DNA of 5,118 nucleotides from Acidobacteriota bacterium (GTDB lineage: Bacteria > Acidobacteriota > Holophagae > Holophagales > Holophagaceae): the NCBI GenBank assembly GCA_021778785.1, contig JAJYBX010000183.1:1-5118 (forward strand), in the 5' to 3' direction. Shown one piece after another: positions 4,840 through 5,118 of the stretch. The position numbers and the translations under genes are program-made. Numbering within the stretch: position 1 is the stretch's first letter; each line of letters starts with the position of its first letter. The notes beneath the pieces are model-generated. The model saw only the letters and a program-made list of their open reading frames with translations. It had not been told where the DNA came from and searched no databases.

Positions 4840-4875
4840 TTTGATGGCCTCAAGGCCTACGCTTCCGCGAAGTAG
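4831..4875 (+). repeat. Peroxiredoxin 3'-end repeat, copy 3 (gene-tail relic)
   Basis: Encodes [14 protein letters not shown] and a TAG stop. It differs from the resident tail at five of the last 36 bases, all synonymous and all third positions, and from copy 2 at eight, again all synonymous. It is followed by module D copy 2 (4876-4900), which resembles the flank of copy 2 but lacks the terminator-like hairpin. Confidence 0.85.
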
Positions 4876-4919
4876 GCCGGCGGAGCACACACGAAGCGGG
4901 ATGGCCGCAGTCGATGGCG
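4876..4919 (+). repeat. Duplicated 3' flank without hairpin (module D copy 2 and closing block)
   Basis: GGCGGAG...GAAGCGGG (4879-4900) matches the flank of tail copy 2, then continues straight into ATGGCCGCAG (4901-4910), which in the earlier unit comes 37 bases later (4560-4569). The missing 37 bases, holding the 4517-4538 hairpin, lie between two GCGG repeats (4517-4520 and 4554-4557), as expected for a slippage deletion here. Confidence 0.6.
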
Positions 4920-4932
4920 GGGAGGGAGGCCG

Positions 4933-5118
4933 CTACGGGCCTACGGTACCCTCCAGGAGGCTTCGGATGCTTCCGGCCAGGGCGGAGGGGGCTTCTACGG
5001 GACGGGGGCCCTCGATCGGGCATGTGCTCCCGACAAAGAAGGCCGTTCCACCCCGGTCCAGGACCCAGCACATGGCCACGAGATCGTTGCTGTCATCGCC
5101 CGCATAGACCCATCCGAC
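4933..5118 (-). CDS. HAD-superfamily phosphatase, trehalose-6-phosphate phosphatase-like, C-terminal end (cut by window edge)
   Basis: The last 61 codons of a minus-strand gene run in from the right edge to a TAG at 4933-4935. The fragment begins VGWVYAGDDSNDLVAMCWVL. GDDSND matches HAD motif IV, whose acidic residues bind the catalytic magnesium. The following ...LDRGGTAFFVGS and the closing ALAGSIRSLLEG resemble the end of OtsB-type trehalose-6-phosphate phosphatases (GDDxTDEDAF... then a G-rich strand and a final LxxLL helix). The nucleophile motif DxDGT and the cap domain are outside the window, so a related sugar-phosphate phosphatase is possible. It converges on the peroxiredoxin gene across the repeat array, and no terminator is evident before the array. 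Confidence 0.65.
   Translation of the reverse strand, partial: VGWVYAGDDSNDLVAMCWVLDRGGTAFFVGSTCPIEGPRPVEAPSALAGSIRSLLEGTVGP

Larger units (their letters stand above)
4291..4932. other. Non-coding mosaic of palindromic repeats between convergent genes
   Basis: These 642 bases between the peroxiredoxin stop and the HAD-phosphatase stop hold no credible gene; the open frames on both strands are made of repeat copies and have no ribosome-binding sites or recognisable domains. The order of blocks is: terminator, A1 (4360-4394), B1 (4396-4460), tail 2 (4452-4496), D1 with hairpin (4497-4538), A2 (4575-4609), E (4610-4738), A3 (4739-4773), B3 (4775-4839), tail 3 (4831-4875), D3 (4876-4900) and a closing block (4901-4919). 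Blocks A-B-tail-D form a unit that repeats at a distance of 379 bases. No integrase or transposase is encoded here, and no clear terminator for the HAD gene is visible on the minus strand. Confidence 0.8.

Noticed and set aside
4291..4932. Insertion sequence with transposase
   Set aside because: No transposase motifs in any frame, no terminal inverted repeats and no target-site duplication that I can define.
4450..5107. Overlapping open frames of 108-182 codons on both strands of the repeat region
   Set aside because: Their products are repeats of the A/B modules (for example GPILHPLRCCRMV and SYPPSAALLSDG); no ribosome-binding sites, and they run across gene-tail relics and hairpins.
5111..5118. 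CATCCGAC at the right edge as the start of a fourth A module
   Set aside because: It lies inside the HAD-phosphatase reading frame (encoding VGW at the visible end), and eight bases are too few to claim a repeat copy.

Overview
This window comes from a high-GC, Gram-negative bacterial chromosome. GC is roughly two thirds by eye, and a lipid A-type acyltransferase implies an outer membrane. The strong G/C third-position bias opens long antisense shadow frames over every real gene. I cannot place the organism firmly. A Holophaga/Geothrix-like acidobacterium is a guess from general character, not from a marker.

Layout, left to right. (1) Positions 1-2093 hold a tight minus-strand cluster, transcribed right to left: an LpxL/HtrB-family acyltransferase (1116-2093), greA (610-1080) and the first 171 codons of clpX (1-513, cut by the left edge). 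Between greA and clpX lies a 100-base leader. It has its own strong Shine-Dalgarno sequence, a 25-codon leader ORF whose stop overlaps the clpX start (ATGA), and a hairpin that puts the clpX Shine-Dalgarno in its loop and the AUG at its base. (2) A strong intrinsic terminator (2110-2142) ends the preceding minus-strand gene, arcA (arginine deiminase, 2207-3508), only 16 bases before the acyltransferase start codon. (3) A 200-base divergent control region (3509-3708) with an AT-rich patch separates arcA from a plus-strand typical 2-Cys peroxiredoxin (3709-4290), which ends in a terminator hairpin. (4) Positions 4291-4932 are non-coding and repetitive. (5) At the right edge (4933-5118, minus) is the C-terminal end of a HAD-family phosphatase resembling trehalose-6-phosphate phosphatase.

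The most unusual region is 4246-4919. The last 14 codons plus stop of the peroxiredoxin gene occur three times (4246-4290, 4452-4496, 4831-4875). In the last 11 codons plus stop, all nucleotide differences among copies are synonymous. The sequence after the stop, including the terminator hairpin, is duplicated too, and the hairpin arms covary. Between the tails lie near-identical modules built of short perfect hairpins, often with a GCA loop. A related module sits, inverted, in the clpX leader, so the element is dispersed. This could be a set of attachment-site-like scars of small elements that insert at the 3' end of the gene, or eroded tandem gene copies interlaced with a modular palindromic repeat family. 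The sequence alone does not decide.

Functionally the genes are mostly housekeeping and stress related: transcript-cleavage factor, unfoldase, envelope lipid acylation, arginine catabolism and peroxide detoxification. Apart from the lpxL-like/greA/clpX transcription unit, no shared pathway is evident.
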